Positions 49,739 to 61,225 are shown, numbered from the stretch's first letter. The stretch is DNA of 64,000 nt from Comamonadaceae bacterium (GCA_015999985.1 JAECRA010000011.1:1-64000), one strand, 5' to 3'. Program-made: numbers and translations. The notes: generated by a model from the letters alone, not told the origin.

Positions 49739-52700
49739 ATGAGCACCGCCACCATTCTCCGGCTGCCAGAGCGTCGACGCGAAGCTCCAAGGCAGAGCGT
49801 TGCTTCTGCCCCTTTGGCTGAGACAGGGCTGCCTGGCTACGCTGAGCTCCATTGCCTGACCCACTTCAGTTTTCAGCGTGGCGCTTCCAGCCCTGAGAGC
49901 CTAGTGCGGCGCGCGTGGGCGCTGGGGTACGAGGCGCTGGCGATTACTGATGAATGTTCAGTTGCAGGTGTGGTGCGGGCCTGGAAAGAGCTAGGTTTGT
50001 GCGAAACCGGTAGCGATGCCTATGACGAAGAGTTAGGGCGAATTCGGGCCGCGCGTCTTGCGCTTGGTATGTCTGAACCTATGCGCCTGGTTTACGGCAG
50101 CGAATTTCTTTTTGAAGGGCTAGGGACTTTGGTGGCGCTGGCACGCAACCTCAATGGCTGGGGGAATCTGTGCGAAACCATCACCAATGCCCGCAGGGCC
50201 ACGATCAAGGGGCAATACCGCATGGGTTCGCTCTTGCACACGCTGGCCGCGCTGGGCGACTGCGAACTGCTGTGGTCACCTTGGCGCTCCGCTGTGAGTG
50301 TTTCTCACGGAGAAGCCTGTTCTTTCCTGTCAGAGCAAGAGGAAAGGGCGCTTTCTGATTTGGGTGTCTCGCTGCTGGTCGAGTTGAACGGTGCAGCCGA
50401 TGACGCCCTGTGGCTGTCTTTCATGCGGCAATTCAGCCAAGCCACGGGTTGCCCCTTGATCGCTGCGGGCGACGTGCATATGCATGTGCGCTCTGCCAAG
50501 AGGCTGCACGATGTGATGACCGCTATCCATCTGGGCAAGCCTGTTCATGAATGTGGCTTTGAATTGCAGCCCAATGCGGAGCGCCACCTGCGTCCGCGCA
50601 CGCAGTTGGCGGAGGTGTACCCGCCAGAGTTTTTGATCCGTACCTTGAACGTAGCTGAGCGCTGTAATTTCTTGCTGAATGAGGTTCGCTACAACTACCC
50701 GAAGGAAAGCGTTGTTGAAGGGCTGACGGCTACAGAGACCCTGGCGAGTCTTACTCAAGAAGGGGCGGCTTGGCGATTTCCTCACGGAACGCCACCAAAA
50801 ATCCAGGGCTTTATCGACACAGAGCTGGAACTCATCGCGGATTGCAACTATGAGATGTTTTTTCTCACTGTGCATGACATCGTGCGCGAAGCACGCCGCA
50901 TGGGCATTTTGTGCCAAGGGCGTGGCTCGGCTGCCAATTCCGTGGTGTGCTATTGCCTCGGAATTACAGAAGCGGATCCCCGTGTGTCACACCCTTTGCT
51001 GGCGCGATTCATCAGCAAGCAACGACGCAACGAACCCCCCGATATTGATGTCGATTTCGAGCATGAGCGGCGCGAAGAGGTTATTCAATACATCTATGAA
51101 AAGTACGGCCGTGACCGCGCTGCCCTCTCCGCCACGGTTATCTGCTACCGCCGGCGCAGCGCGCTGCGCGATGTTGGCAAGGCGCTGGGCATTGATGAGC
51201 GCCTGATCGACGCTTTTGCCAAAGACCACCACTGGTTTGACACTGACCTGGCTGCCCACAGGCTGAGCGCAATGGCCCAGGATGTTGGTGCGAGCCTGAC
51301 GCAAGAGTTGGCTGCCTTGTGGCTGGAATTGACCAACCAATTGCGTGGTGCGCCCCGGCACTTAAGCCAGCATGTAGGCGGATTTGTTTTGACCGAAACC
51401 CCCTTGCACCGCCTGGTGCCCTTAGAGCCGGCCGCTATGGAAAAACGCCAAGTCATTCAGTGGGACAAGGACGACCTGGAAGCCTTGAGCATGATGAAGG
51501 TCGACGTGCTGGCGCTGGGCATGCTGACCGCAGTTCGGCGTTGTCTGGAGATGGTTTCTGCCCGGCGTGGCAAGACTTTTACTTGCTCGGATATCCATCA
51601 GGAGTGCCCGGACACCTACAAGATGATTCAGAAGGCCGATACGGTGGGCACTTTTCAGATTGAGAGCAGGGCGCAGATGTCCATGCTGCCGCGTTTGAGA
51701 CCTTACACTTTTTACGATCTGGTGGTGCAAGTGGCCATTGTGCGACCCGGGCCTATCACCGGCGGCATGGTTCATCCATACCTCAAGGCGCGTGAGCGAC
51801 GTAGGCAAGGTCTGCCCATTGAATACGAACGCTCTTCCAAAGATCCACCCCTCAACCTTGAGAATCCCAATGACCCGAATAGCCAGCCACGTCTGGGCAA
51901 GGCACTGGCGCGAACCCTGGGAATTCCTATTTTTCAGGAGCAGGTCATGGAATTGGCCATGCTCGCGGGTAACTACAGTGCTGAAGGGGCCGACCGACTT
52001 CGCCGGGACATGGCCGCGTGGAAGCGAAAAGGTGGCCTGGGCCCGCACCGTGAAAAGCTGATCTCCGGCATGCTGGAAAACGGCTACCGACAGGAATATG
52101 CCGAGCGCATCTTCAAGCAGATAGAAGGCTTTGGCGAATATGGTTTCCCTGAAAGCCATGCTTACAGTTTTGCGCTGATCGCCTACCAGAGTAGCTGGCT
52201 CAAATGCCACGAACCCGAAGCATTCCTGGCGGCCATGATCAATTCCCAGCCCATGGGGTTTTACGGCCCCTCACAGCTGATTCAAGATGCGCAAAGACAC
52301 GATGTCGTGGTGTTGCCACCAGATGTCACGGTCAGTGACTGGGATTGCACGCTGGAAAATTTTGCGCCTGGTTCTGATTCGCGCCCCGGGGTTCGCCTGG
52401 GCTTGCGGTTGGTCAAGGGACTTGCCGAGAAGGCAGGCAAGCGGGTAGTGGAGTCGAGAATACCCTCGCCCTTTGCCAGCGTGAACGACCTATGTCTGCG
52501 CGCCGATCTGGAGTCAAAGGACATCAATGCCTTGGCCTCTGCGGATGCTTTGCGCTCTCTCAGTGGCCATCGCCGCCAGCAGGTCTGGCAGGCTTCTGCT
52601 GAGCGACGTGCGCCAGGTTTGCTGCGTGAAGCGCCGGTGCATGAGGCTGTGCTGGCCTTGGCAGAGGCGCCTGAAGGTGAGGAAATCGTTCATGACTACG

Positions 52701-53113
52701 CCACTTTGGGCCTGACCTTGCGCAAGCATCCATTGGCCTTGTTGCGTGAGCGGCTGGCTGGGCGGGGCGTGCAAAGTGCTGCCCAGTTGAGTGAGCTGCC
52801 GCATGGCCGTCGTGTCACGGCTTGTGGGCTGGTCATCGGGCGCCAGCAGCCCAGTACGGCCAAGGGCACAATTTTCGTGACGCTGGAAGACGAAACCGGC
52901 CCGGTGAATGTCATTGTCTGGAAAAGTGCCCGTATCGATGAAGATCAACGAAACGCCTTGCTGCGCTCTCGTCTGCTGGCGGTAGAAGGCGAATGGCAGA
53001 AAGATGCCGGCAGTGGGGGCCTTGTGCGGCATCTGATTGCCCAACATATGTATGACCTGACCCATTTACTGGGACGCCTGGCTGAATCCACCTCCAGTCG
53101 GGATTTCCATTGA
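49739..53113 (+). CDS. dnaE2: Error-prone DNA polymerase DnaE2 (ImuC)
   Basis: PHP N-terminus YAELHCLTHFSFQRGASSPESLVRRAWALGYEALAITDECSVAGVVRA; ARGSAANSVVCYCLGIT-type segment and Pol III alpha motifs. Confidence 0.95.
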   Translation: MSTATILRLPERRREAPRQSVASAPLAETGLPGYAELHCLTHFSFQRGASSPESLVRRAWALGYEALAITDECSVAGVVRAWKELGLCETGSDAYDEELGRIRAARLALGMSEPMRLVYGSEFLFEGLGTLVALARNLNGWGNLCETITNARRATIKGQYRMGSLLHTLAALGDCELLWSPWRSAVSVSHGEACSFLSEQEERALSDLGVSLLVELNGAADDALWLSFMRQFSQATGCPLIAAGDVHMHVRSAKRLHDVMTAIHLGKPVHECGFELQPNAERHLRPRTQLAEVYPPEFLIRTLNVAERCNFLLNEVRYNYPKESVVEGLTATETLASLTQEGAAWRFPHGTPPKIQGFIDTELELIADCNYEMFFLTVHDIVREARRMGILCQGRGSAANSVVCYCLGITEADPRVSHPLLARFISKQRRNEPPDIDVDFEHERREEVIQYIYEKYGRDRAALSATVICYRRRSALRDVGKALGIDERLIDAFAKDHHWFDTDLAAHRLSAMAQDVGASLTQELAALWLELTNQLRGAPRHLSQHVGGFVLTETPLHRLVPLEPAAMEKRQVIQWDKDDLEALSMMKVDVLALGMLTAVRRCLEMVSARRGKTFTCSDIHQECPDTYKMIQKADTVGTFQIESRAQMSMLPRLRPYTFYDLVVQVAIVRPGPITGGMVHPYLKARERRRQGLPIEYERSSKDPPLNLENPNDPNSQPRLGKALARTLGIPIFQEQVMELAMLAGNYSAEGADRLRRDMAAWKRKGGLGPHREKLISGMLENGYRQEYAERIFKQIEGFGEYGFPESHAYSFALIAYQSSWLKCHEPEAFLAAMINSQPMGFYGPSQLIQDAQRHDVVVLPPDVTVSDWDCTLENFAPGSDSRPGVRLGLRLVKGLAEKAGKRVVESRIPSPFASVNDLCLRADLESKDINALASADALRSLSGHRRQQVWQASAERRAPGLLREAPVHEAVLALAEAPEGEEIVHDYATLGLTLRKHPLALLRERLAGRGVQSAAQLSELPHGRRVTACGLVIGRQQPSTAKGTIFVTLEDETGPVNVIVWKSARIDEDQRNALLRSRLLAVEGEWQKDAGSGGLVRHLIAQHMYDLTHLLGRLAESTSSRDFH

Positions 53114-53241
53114 TGGCCTGGCAACGTGCACTTTTCGGCGCTAGCGAGCGTTCCTGAAGGCGGGCAGCTCTGTCTGAGGGTGAAACAGCTAAAATTTGAA
53201 AGATTCAACCTAACTCCCCAGAAAGCCCGAGGTTTTTCGCC

Positions 53242-53267
53242 TTGCCACGGTTTTGCCCGTGGCAAGA
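53242..53267. other. Perfect 10-bp stem-loop upstream of alaS
   Basis: CTTGCCACGG-TTTTGC-CCGTGGCAAG, 45 bp before the alaS ATG. Confidence 0.6.
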
Positions 53268-53311
53268 AAAACTGTTGACGCTTGTGACCGTGCTCGAATC
53301 GGTCAAATAAT

Positions 53312-55942
53312 ATGAAAACAAATCGTCCTCCCATTTCTGTCGCTGAGATTCGCAAGACCTTTCTGGATTTCTTCGAAAGCAAAGGCCACGCTGTAGTGCA
53401 GAGCAGCCCGCTGGTGCCGGGCAATGACCCCACGCTGATGTTCACCAACAGCGGCATGGTTCAGTTCAAGGATGTTTTTCTGGGTACGGACAAGCGCCCT
53501 TACGTTCGAGCCACCAGTGTGCAGGCGTGCTTGCGTGCAGGCGGCAAGCACAACGATCTGGAAAACGTAGGCTACACCGCACGCCACCACACGTTTTTTG
53601 AAATGCTGGGTAACTGGTCTTTCGGTGACTATTTCAAGAGAGAAAGCATAGAGTGGGGCTGGGAGCTGCTGACCAAGGTGTTTGGCCTGCCTGCCGAGCG
53701 CTTGCTGGCTACCGTCTATGCAGAAGATGACGAAGCCTACGGTATCTGGACCGAAATCATCGGCCTGCCACCAGAGCGCGTGATCCGCATCGGCGACAAC
53801 AAAGGCGGCCGCTACAAGAGCGACAACTTCTGGATGATGGCTGACACCGGCCCCTGTGGCCCTTGCAGCGAAATCTTCTATGACCATGGCCCGGAAATTC
53901 CTGGTGGCCCACCCGGCTCGCCCGACGAAGATGGCGACCGCTTCATCGAGATCTGGAACCACGTGTTCATGCAGTTTGAAATGCATGACGACGGCAAGCT
54001 CACCCCATTGCCTGCGCCGTGTGTGGACACCGGTATGGGCCTGGAGCGCCTGGCGGCCATCTTGCAGCATGTGCACAGCAACTACGAGATTGACCTCTTC
54101 GACGCACTCATCAAGTCTGCAGCTCGTGCAACCGGGTGTGAAGACTTGGCCAATCCGTCGCTCAAGGTCATCGCAGATCATGCGCGGGCCACGGCGTTTT
54201 TGGTCAGTGACGGTGTCATTCCCAGCAATGAGGGGCGTGGCTACGTGCAGCGACGCATCATTCGCCGTGCCATTCGCCACGGTTACAAGCTAGGGCAGAA
54301 GAAGCCTTTCTTCCACAAGCTGGTGCCTGACCTGGTCCAACTCATGGGCGAAGCCTATCCCCGCCTGGCCGCTGACGAGCAGCGCGTAGGTGAGGTCCTG
54401 AAGGCCGAGGAAGAGCGCTTTTTCGAGACGCTGGCCAACGGCATGGAAATTCTGGATGTCGCATTGGCCAACGGCCAGAAGTCCTTGCCGGGCGAAGTGG
54501 CCTTCAAGCTTCACGACACCTATGGTTTCCCGCTCGATCTGACGCAGGACGTCTGCCGTGAGCGCGACGTCACCGTGGATGTGGCTGGTTTTGACGCCGC
54601 CATGGAGCGCCAGAAGGCTGCCGGCCGGGCCGCAGGCAAATTCAAGATGGACAAGGCCGTTGAATACAGTGGCACGTCCAATGCATTCACTGGCTACGAC
54701 GAACTCTCACACACCAGCAAGATCGTTGCCCTGTATGTGGACGGCACACCAGCTAACGAACTGAAAGAAGGCCAGACTGGCATCGTGGTGCTGGACTCCA
54801 CGCCTTTCTACGCTGAATCTGGCGGTCAAGTCGGTGACCAGGGCGTGCTGGTCGGCGAGGGCGTCGAGTTCGGCGTGCAAGACACCCTGAAGATCCGTGC
54901 GGACGTCTATGGTCACCATGGCGTAATGACCCAGGGCGCGCTCAAGGTGGGTGACGTGATTGATGCGCGGGTAGACCAGCAGCGCCGCGCGTCCACCATG
55001 CGCAACCACAGCGTGACTCATCTGATGCACAAAGCGCTGCGCGAAGTGCTGGGCGCCCACGTGCAACAAAAAGGTTCGCTGGTTGATGCAGACAAGACGC
55101 GCTTCGACTTTGCTCACAATTCGGCGGTCACGCCGGAACAAATTGTCGAGATCGAGCGCCGCGTGAACGAAGAAATCCTGGCTAACGCCGCTACCCAGGC
55201 GCGCGTGATGGATATAGAAAGCGCGCAAAAAACCGGCGCCATGATGCTGTTCGGTGAGAAATACGGTGAAAACGTCCGTGTGCTGGATATTGGCACCAGC
55301 CGCGAACTGTGCGGCGGTACCCACGTGGCGCGTACGGGCGACATCGGCCTGTTTAAGATCGTCAGCGAAGGCGGTGTGGCGGCTGGCGTGCGTCGCATTG
55401 AGGCTATCACTGGCGCCAATGCACTGGCTTATCTGCAGGGCCTGGAGTCCACTCTGCAAAGCGTGGCAGCCACCTTGAAGACCCCTTCATCAGAAGTGCA
55501 AAGCCGTCTTGGGCAAGTCCTGGATCAGGTCAAAGCGCTTGAGAAAGAAATTTCCCAGCTCAAAGGCAAACTGGCATCGTCCCAGGGGGACGAGCTGCTC
55601 ACGCAGGCCATTGATATCAATGGCATCAAGGTCCTGGCCGCCAAGTTGGAAGGCGCTGACGCCAAAACCTTGCGCGAGACCATGGACAAGCTCAAGGACA
55701 AGCTGAAATCCGCGGTTATTGTGCTGGCCGCTGTGGAAGGTACCAAGGTTCAGTTGGCAGCAGGCGTCACAGCAGACAGCGTGGGCAAGGTCAAGGCCGG
55801 AGAACTCGTCAACTTCGTGGCGCAGCAAGTCGGCGGCAAGGGCGGCGGAAAACCGGATATGGCCATGGCTGGCGGAACCGATGCCAGCGGCTTGCCGCAG
55901 GCATTGCAATCTGTTCAAGGCTGGGTCGCCGAGCGGGTTTAA
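53312..55942 (+). CDS. alaS: Alanyl-tRNA synthetase
   Basis: [74 protein letters not shown]. Confidence 0.97.
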   Translation: MKTNRPPISVAEIRKTFLDFFESKGHAVVQSSPLVPGNDPTLMFTNSGMVQFKDVFLGTDKRPYVRATSVQACLRAGGKHNDLENVGYTARHHTFFEMLGNWSFGDYFKRESIEWGWELLTKVFGLPAERLLATVYAEDDEAYGIWTEIIGLPPERVIRIGDNKGGRYKSDNFWMMADTGPCGPCSEIFYDHGPEIPGGPPGSPDEDGDRFIEIWNHVFMQFEMHDDGKLTPLPAPCVDTGMGLERLAAILQHVHSNYEIDLFDALIKSAARATGCEDLANPSLKVIADHARATAFLVSDGVIPSNEGRGYVQRRIIRRAIRHGYKLGQKKPFFHKLVPDLVQLMGEAYPRLAADEQRVGEVLKAEEERFFETLANGMEILDVALANGQKSLPGEVAFKLHDTYGFPLDLTQDVCRERDVTVDVAGFDAAMERQKAAGRAAGKFKMDKAVEYSGTSNAFTGYDELSHTSKIVALYVDGTPANELKEGQTGIVVLDSTPFYAESGGQVGDQGVLVGEGVEFGVQDTLKIRADVYGHHGVMTQGALKVGDVIDARVDQQRRASTMRNHSVTHLMHKALREVLGAHVQQKGSLVDADKTRFDFAHNSAVTPEQIVEIERRVNEEILANAATQARVMDIESAQKTGAMMLFGEKYGENVRVLDIGTSRELCGGTHVARTGDIGLFKIVSEGGVAAGVRRIEAITGANALAYLQGLESTLQSVAATLKTPSSEVQSRLGQVLDQVKALEKEISQLKGKLASSQGDELLTQAIDINGIKVLAAKLEGADAKTLRETMDKLKDKLKSAVIVLAAVEGTKVQLAAGVTADSVGKVKAGELVNFVAQQVGGKGGGKPDMAMAGGTDASGLPQALQSVQGWVAERV

Positions 55943-56099
55943 GGACGGTCTGAGATCTGGGACAGAAGGTCTCAGTTTTATTTTCCCCGCAGGGGAAACC
56001 GGGCAGTCGAAGGCCGAGCGCAGCAATGGCCCGAGTCAGGCTCCCACCCCTTTGGCCGTGCCGAGGAGCGCAGGGCAAGGGGTGGGCAAGAGCACTGCA

Positions 56100-56330
56100 A
56101 GATGCTCTTGCTTCGTGAACTAGCTTGCTGCGGATGTCTGAGCGGCGTGAACGAAGTGAACAAAGCGAGTTCCGCAGCGCCGCCCCTTGCGCGAGTACCG
56201 CAGGTTGCCCGGAGCGAAGCGTAGGGACACGGCCAGCGGGGCCGCCTTTTCTTGCGCCAGGTTCTTTTGGCGGACCAAAAGAAGGTGGCTGCGCTGCCGG
56301 GCGCACTCCCCGGCCTCCGACGTCAATAGA
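56100..56330. repeat. Burkholderiales-type GC-rich intergenic repeat with hairpin TTCTTTTGG-CGGA-CCAAAAGAA (56262-56283)
   Basis: GTGAACGAAGTGAACAAAGCGAG... and TTCTTTTGGCGGACCAAAAGAAGGTGGCTGCGC resemble dispersed repeats recalled from Comamonadaceae genomes. Confidence 0.5.
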
Positions 56331-56512
56331 AGAGCAGAAGGGAATTAGCAACCGCAGCGCTTCAATCAACCGCCGCTTGCCCTCACCCGGATGGCCGGCC
56401 CTCCCAAACCTCTCCCAAACGGAGAGGGAATAAGAGAAGACACGCCTGCATCAGTCTCTCTCATAGAGGGAGAGCGTCAAGACAAACCGCGCTCAACCCA
56501 TCCTAAGAATAT

Positions 56513-57463
56513 TCAATCCCCGTTCAGCACATGCGTGGCATTGCGCCGCAGCACGCCCTTGCTGAACAACGGCTCCAATACCAATTCCAGCCAATCGCTC
56601 CAAGGCACATCAGGACGATGCTGCTGATGCAACACAGGCAGCAAGGGCATCGAATTCAGCCAGGCGTCAAATTCCGCGCGCGGAATGGTCTCGAAATCCA
56701 TCATCTGGTACTTGACCATCACCTTGGCAGCATGCGCTGCGTGCTGCGCCGGATTTTCCTTGAAGTACTCTATCCGCTTGCGAGCCGAAGCAAAGGCAGC
56801 ATCAATGGCACCGTCGTCCCGAGCAAAAGGCGCTCCATGCCCAGGAATCACCACGCGGGGTGACAGCTTCTCGATCAGCGCAAGAGTATCCGCGTAAGTG
56901 TCGAACCCTCCTGTGCCCTCGATGTGCTGGAAGATGACTCCGACGCTGTTCTCCCACATGGCGTCTCCAGAGATCAAGAGGCCGTGTTCGGGCTCGAACA
57001 GCAGAACGGCCAGCGCGTCATGGCCGGGTGCGGCGTGAATCTCCCAGTGGTGGTTGCCCAATCGCACCGTGTTGCCGGGAATCAAGGCATCGCTGGCCGT
57101 AAAGACATCACAGCGCTGGCCCGTCCCGCCGAAGGTCAGGGCGTCCTGGTCCCAAGTCTGCACATGCGACAAGGATGGCAGTGGCACCCAGGTGGAAGCA
57201 TCTGGCCAGGCCGCCTGCAGCGCCCCCGTGCCACCACAGTGGTCACTATGGAGGTGAGTGTGAGCGATGGTGGTCAGAGCCTGTTCGCCCAGGACTTGCC
57301 GCAGCAGGGACACCGTTTCCCCCGCATGCTTGGTGTGCCCGGTGTCGATTACGCAGGGCTCGTCGCCCAGGCATACGACATTATTTGAAGAGAGCCAGCC
57401 ACGCTCCAGGACGCGCATGTCGGCAGGCAAGAGTGTTGAGGCCAGGTTCATTTCAGATCGCAT
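56513..57463 (-). CDS. MBL-fold metallohydrolase
   Basis: TIAHTHLHSDHCGGTGALQAAWPDA; IPGHGAPF. Confidence 0.92.
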   Translation of the reverse strand: MRSEMNLASTLLPADMRVLERGWLSSNNVVCLGDEPCVIDTGHTKHAGETVSLLRQVLGEQALTTIAHTHLHSDHCGGTGALQAAWPDASTWVPLPSLSHVQTWDQDALTFGGTGQRCDVFTASDALIPGNTVRLGNHHWEIHAAPGHDALAVLLFEPEHGLLISGDAMWENSVGVIFQHIEGTGGFDTYADTLALIEKLSPRVVIPGHGAPFARDDGAIDAAFASARKRIEYFKENPAQHAAHAAKVMVKYQMMDFETIPRAEFDAWLNSMPLLPVLHQQHRPDVPWSDWLELVLEPLFSKGVLRRNATHVLNGD

Positions 57464-57466
57464 GGT

Positions 57467-58390
57467 TCAGATCCCTGATTGTTGCAGCTTCAAGCCTGAG
57501 CTGAATTCGCGGCGTTGTCCCGTCATGGGGTCTTTGAACGCCAATCGACTGGCTAATAGCTGCAAAGGATGCTCGGTATCGTCGGGCTCGCCAGGACCCC
57601 GCAACACCTGGGGGTAAAAAGCATCACCCAGAATGGGCACGCCCAGCGCGGCCATATGCACGCGCAGTTGGTGGCGTTGACCCGTGACAGGGTACAGTTT
57701 GTAATGAGCGATCGCACCGCGCACCTCAGCCAGTTCTATACGCGTGTGGCTATTGGCTTCACCCGCTACTTCGCGGGACAGAAAGAAGCGCTCAGGATCA
57801 GTTTCCAGACGGCTGATGTGTGTGCGAGGCAGTGCAAGATCGGGCCTGAAAGGCGCCACGGCTTCGTACATTTTCTCGACCGAACGATCGCGAAACAAGG
57901 CCTGATAGGGCGCACGAGCGGCGGGTTGAACAGCGAAAGCGACCAAGCCCGCAGTCTCCCGGTCTATTCGATGAATTGGGCTCAAATGCTCTAGCCCCAA
58001 ACGGCGCTTCAAGCGCACCACCAAGCTTCTGTGAAGATAAGGCCCACCCGGGATGACTGGCATGAAATGAGGTTTATCCGCCACGACCAGCCATTCGTCC
58101 TGGAAAACGATGGCTTCGCTTTGCAGAACTTCAGGTTCATCGGCTTGACTGCGGTAGTAGTGCAGGCGCTGTCCAGGCTGACAGGCGGCGTTGGCGGCAA
58201 TAGCTTGCCCATCGTCACCCAGTACCTCGCCTGCACGCAACCGCGCGGCCCAATCGTCTCGACTCAAAACAGGAAAGCGCTCCGACAAGAAGTCCAGCAC
58301 CGTAGGCCATGAGGCGGTGGGTATGGCCACTGTGCTGGCACTCACACCTTCGCGCAAAGGCAAATTGAGGAGACGCGGAGCGTGGGCCAT
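57467..58390 (-). CDS. RluA-family pseudouridine synthase
   Basis: LSPIHRIDRETAGLVAFAVQPAARAPYQALFRDRSVEKMYEAV; HQLRVHMAALGVPILGD. Confidence 0.92.
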   Translation of the reverse strand: MAHAPRLLNLPLREGVSASTVAIPTASWPTVLDFLSERFPVLSRDDWAARLRAGEVLGDDGQAIAANAACQPGQRLHYYRSQADEPEVLQSEAIVFQDEWLVVADKPHFMPVIPGGPYLHRSLVVRLKRRLGLEHLSPIHRIDRETAGLVAFAVQPAARAPYQALFRDRSVEKMYEAVAPFRPDLALPRTHISRLETDPERFFLSREVAGEANSHTRIELAEVRGAIAHYKLYPVTGQRHQLRVHMAALGVPILGDAFYPQVLRGPGEPDDTEHPLQLLASRLAFKDPMTGQRREFSSGLKLQQSGI

Positions 58391-58610
58391 CAGGGGACAC
58401 CATTCTCGTCATGCCCGGGTGGCTGAGCGTACGCACAAGGCAGTCCAGCGGGCATTGAAATGCAGTGATGAGCGCCACGTCGTTGAGAAGGCCCCGGATT
58501 CAGCGCGACGCAAACAAAAGCACGCCAGTTCGCGGCACTTTTTAACCAGCGCCGGGGCGATCCGCAGGTACGCTGTGGTGACCATGCGGAGCACTCGAAC
58601 GTGGTCTTTG

Positions 58611-59384
58611 TCAGACCTTGCGAAACACCAGGTCCCACACTCCATGTCCCAACTTCAGTCCGCGCAGCTCAAATTTGGTAAGGGGGCGGTATTCGGGCTT
58701 TGCCGCATAGCCTTCAGCGCTATTGGCTAACAAAGGCTCTGCTCCTAGCACTTCCAACATTTGCTGCGCGTAAGGTTCCCAGTCAGTGGCGCAGTGAATA
58801 TAGCCGCCAGGCTTCAGCCGGGTGGCAAGCTCATGAACAAAGGGCGATTGAAGCAATCGCCGCTTGTTGTGACGCTTTTTGTGCCACGGGTCTGGAAAGA
58901 AAACATGAATGCCGTCCAAGGAGGCCGGTGCGATCATTTTGGCAAGTACTTCCACCGCATCGTGCTGCAGGATGCGGATGTTGTCCAGATCTTGCTCGCC
59001 CATGGACTTCAGCAACGCACCTACGCCTGGCTCATGGACTTCGCAGCCAATGAACAAGGTGTCCGGCTGCAAGCCCGCGATGTGCGCAGTGGCGGCGCCC
59101 ATTCCAAAACCGATTTCCAATACGGTTTTTTCATAGGCTTTTCCTTGCGCCTTGGCTGATACGGCACATGCCGCAACCAGATCCGGTGTGCCAGGGTCAT
59201 AGGCAACTATGTAGCGCGGGCCCAGATCAGCCAGAGCGCGGGCTTGCCCGGTGGTGACACGCCCTGCTCGGGTGACGAAACTGCGAACCGCGCGAGGAAA
59301 GGGCACGCCCTCGGCCGTAGGCTTGTGCTCTTCTGCCTGCTCGTTGTGTTCAGCAGCGTCGCCGTTTTCGTGGCCCACCATCAT
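58611..59384 (-). CDS. trmB: tRNA (guanine-N7)-methyltransferase
   Basis: [56 protein letters not shown]. Confidence 0.94.
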   Translation of the reverse strand: MMVGHENGDAAEHNEQAEEHKPTAEGVPFPRAVRSFVTRAGRVTTGQARALADLGPRYIVAYDPGTPDLVAACAVSAKAQGKAYEKTVLEIGFGMGAATAHIAGLQPDTLFIGCEVHEPGVGALLKSMGEQDLDNIRILQHDAVEVLAKMIAPASLDGIHVFFPDPWHKKRHNKRRLLQSPFVHELATRLKPGGYIHCATDWEPYAQQMLEVLGAEPLLANSAEGYAAKPEYRPLTKFELRGLKLGHGVWDLVFRKV

Positions 59385-60277
59385 TTTGGGTCAGTTCCAC
59401 GGTTTGGCTCCTGTGTCTCAGCATTTTGCTCAGCTTTGCTGGAGATGGTGCCTCGGGGGGCAACGCCCTGAAACTTGGAGTATTGGCGCAGCAGTGCGAC
59501 CAACTGGGCGTAGATGCGCGGGCTGGCAGCCAGGCACTCTTCGGCTTCCAAAAACTCGGATTCGCCAGAGAAGTTGCCGATCAGGCCGCCGGCTTCGGTC
59601 ACCAGCAGAGAGCCTGCAGCCGCATCCCAAGGTTTGAGACCTGTTTCGAAGAAGCCATCAGTAAAGCCAGCAGCCACGTAGGCCAGGTCGAGCGCAGCAG
59701 CGCCCGGGCGGCGCAGTCCGGCGGTGCGCTGCATGACGTCGGACATCATGCGCAGATACTTGGGGAAGTCGTCGCCTTTGCGGAACGGGAATCCGGTGGA
59801 GATCAAGCACTGGTTCATCTCGGTGCGCTTGCTCACACGAATGCGGCGATCATTCATGTAAGCGCCGCGCCCGCGGGTAGCGGTGAACAGATCGTTGCGG
59901 GATGGATCGTAGACCACCGCCTGCTCGATACGTCCGCGCACGCTCAGGGCGATGCTGACGCAATAGACAGGAAAGCCGTGAATGAAGTTAGTGGTGCCAT
60001 CAAGCGGATCGATGATCCAGATGTGGTCAGACTTTGGGTTGCCGTGGGCGCTACCGGATTCTTCAGCCAAGATGCCATGCTGGGGATATGCGGTGAGCAG
60101 CGTTTCAATAATGGCGGCTTCACTCGCGTGATCAACCTCTGTGACGAAATCATTGACCTGCTTTTGGGAGATGCGAACCGCCTCCACGTCGAGCGCGGCA
60201 CGGTTGATGATGGCGCCAGCGGCGCGCGCGGCGCGTACGGCCACGTTGAGCATGGGATGCAGGGTAGATGTCGTCAT
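59381..60277 (-). CDS. suhB: Inositol-1-monophosphatase family protein
   Basis: [48 protein letters not shown]; start/stop overlap with trmB. Confidence 0.93.
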   Translation of the reverse strand: MTTSTLHPMLNVAVRAARAAGAIINRAALDVEAVRISQKQVNDFVTEVDHASEAAIIETLLTAYPQHGILAEESGSAHGNPKSDHIWIIDPLDGTTNFIHGFPVYCVSIALSVRGRIEQAVVYDPSRNDLFTATRGRGAYMNDRRIRVSKRTEMNQCLISTGFPFRKGDDFPKYLRMMSDVMQRTAGLRRPGAAALDLAYVAAGFTDGFFETGLKPWDAAAGSLLVTEAGGLIGNFSGESEFLEAEECLAASPRIYAQLVALLRQYSKFQGVAPRGTISSKAEQNAETQEPNRGTDPK

Positions 60278-60617
60278 AGGTTGTAATAAGAGCAAAGCCT
60301 GCCAGCCCGCGCGATGGCAGGGGCAAAAGAGATATTTTCCCACGGATAAGGGTTTACGTCACTATGGCCCGAAAAATGAGCGCTTCCAGTGGTGCTCAAT
60401 GCGACATCAAGGTGGCGTTGGCCCCTCAGTGAGAGGGTGGGATCCATGGCGAGCACTACCATGCTCCCAGGCCGCAAGATAAGTTCTCTGGTCCACTCGT
60501 GGAGGTGGAGCAAGTGCCTGCACCACTTGCCGTTTCGAACATGCTCGCCTGCCAATTCATCCGCGCTGTCTGCCCTGCAAAAGATGTGAACCGCCCGGGG
60601 TGATATCGTTTGAGAAT

Positions 60618-61190
60618 ATGAGCAAGGCATTTACACGAGAATCAGACGCAGAAGACGATGACGACGACGCTGGCGGGTCACAGCCGCCATTGCCGGCGGG
60701 CACCCGCAACTACATGACTCCCGAGGGGTATGCCCGGCTACGCGACGAACTGCTGACCCTCCTGGATGACGAACGCCCCAAGGTTGTTGAGGCGGTGCAT
60801 TGGGCTGCCAAGAACGGGGACCGTTCTGAAAATGGCGACTATCTCTACGGGAAAAAGCGCCTGCGTGAAATCGACCGGCGAGTGCGTTTCCTGACCAAAC
60901 GCCTGGAGATTGCCGAAGTCACAGATCCCAGCGCGCACCACGGCGGAGAGCAGATATTTTTTGGCGCCACAGTGACCTATGTGGAAGATGACGGCACTGA
61001 ACGAACGGTCATCATCAAAGGCGTCGATGAGGCGCAAAGTCAATTGGGCGAGGTCAGCTGGGTTTCGCCTATTGCCCGCACACTGTTGCGCGCGCGCGTG
61101 GGCGATGTGCTGAAACTGGAAACGCCCGCGGGTGCGCGGGAGATTGAGGTGCTGAGCGTGGACTATCCCGCACCCCGTCGATCTTCTTGA
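60618..61190 (+). CDS. greB: Transcription elongation factor GreB
   Basis: NYMTPEGYARLRDELLTLLDDERPKVVEAVHWAAKNGDRSENGDYLYGKKRLREIDRRVRFLTKRLE. Confidence 0.94.
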   Translation: MSKAFTRESDAEDDDDDAGGSQPPLPAGTRNYMTPEGYARLRDELLTLLDDERPKVVEAVHWAAKNGDRSENGDYLYGKKRLREIDRRVRFLTKRLEIAEVTDPSAHHGGEQIFFGATVTYVEDDGTERTVIIKGVDEAQSQLGEVSWVSPIARTLLRARVGDVLKLETPAGAREIEVLSVDYPAPRRSS

Positions 61191-61225
61191 GCGATCAGGG
61201 CGCGTGCACGGCCACGGATCTGACG

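Noticed and set aside
53303-54280. 325-aa minus-strand ORF
   Set aside because: Antisense to alaS.
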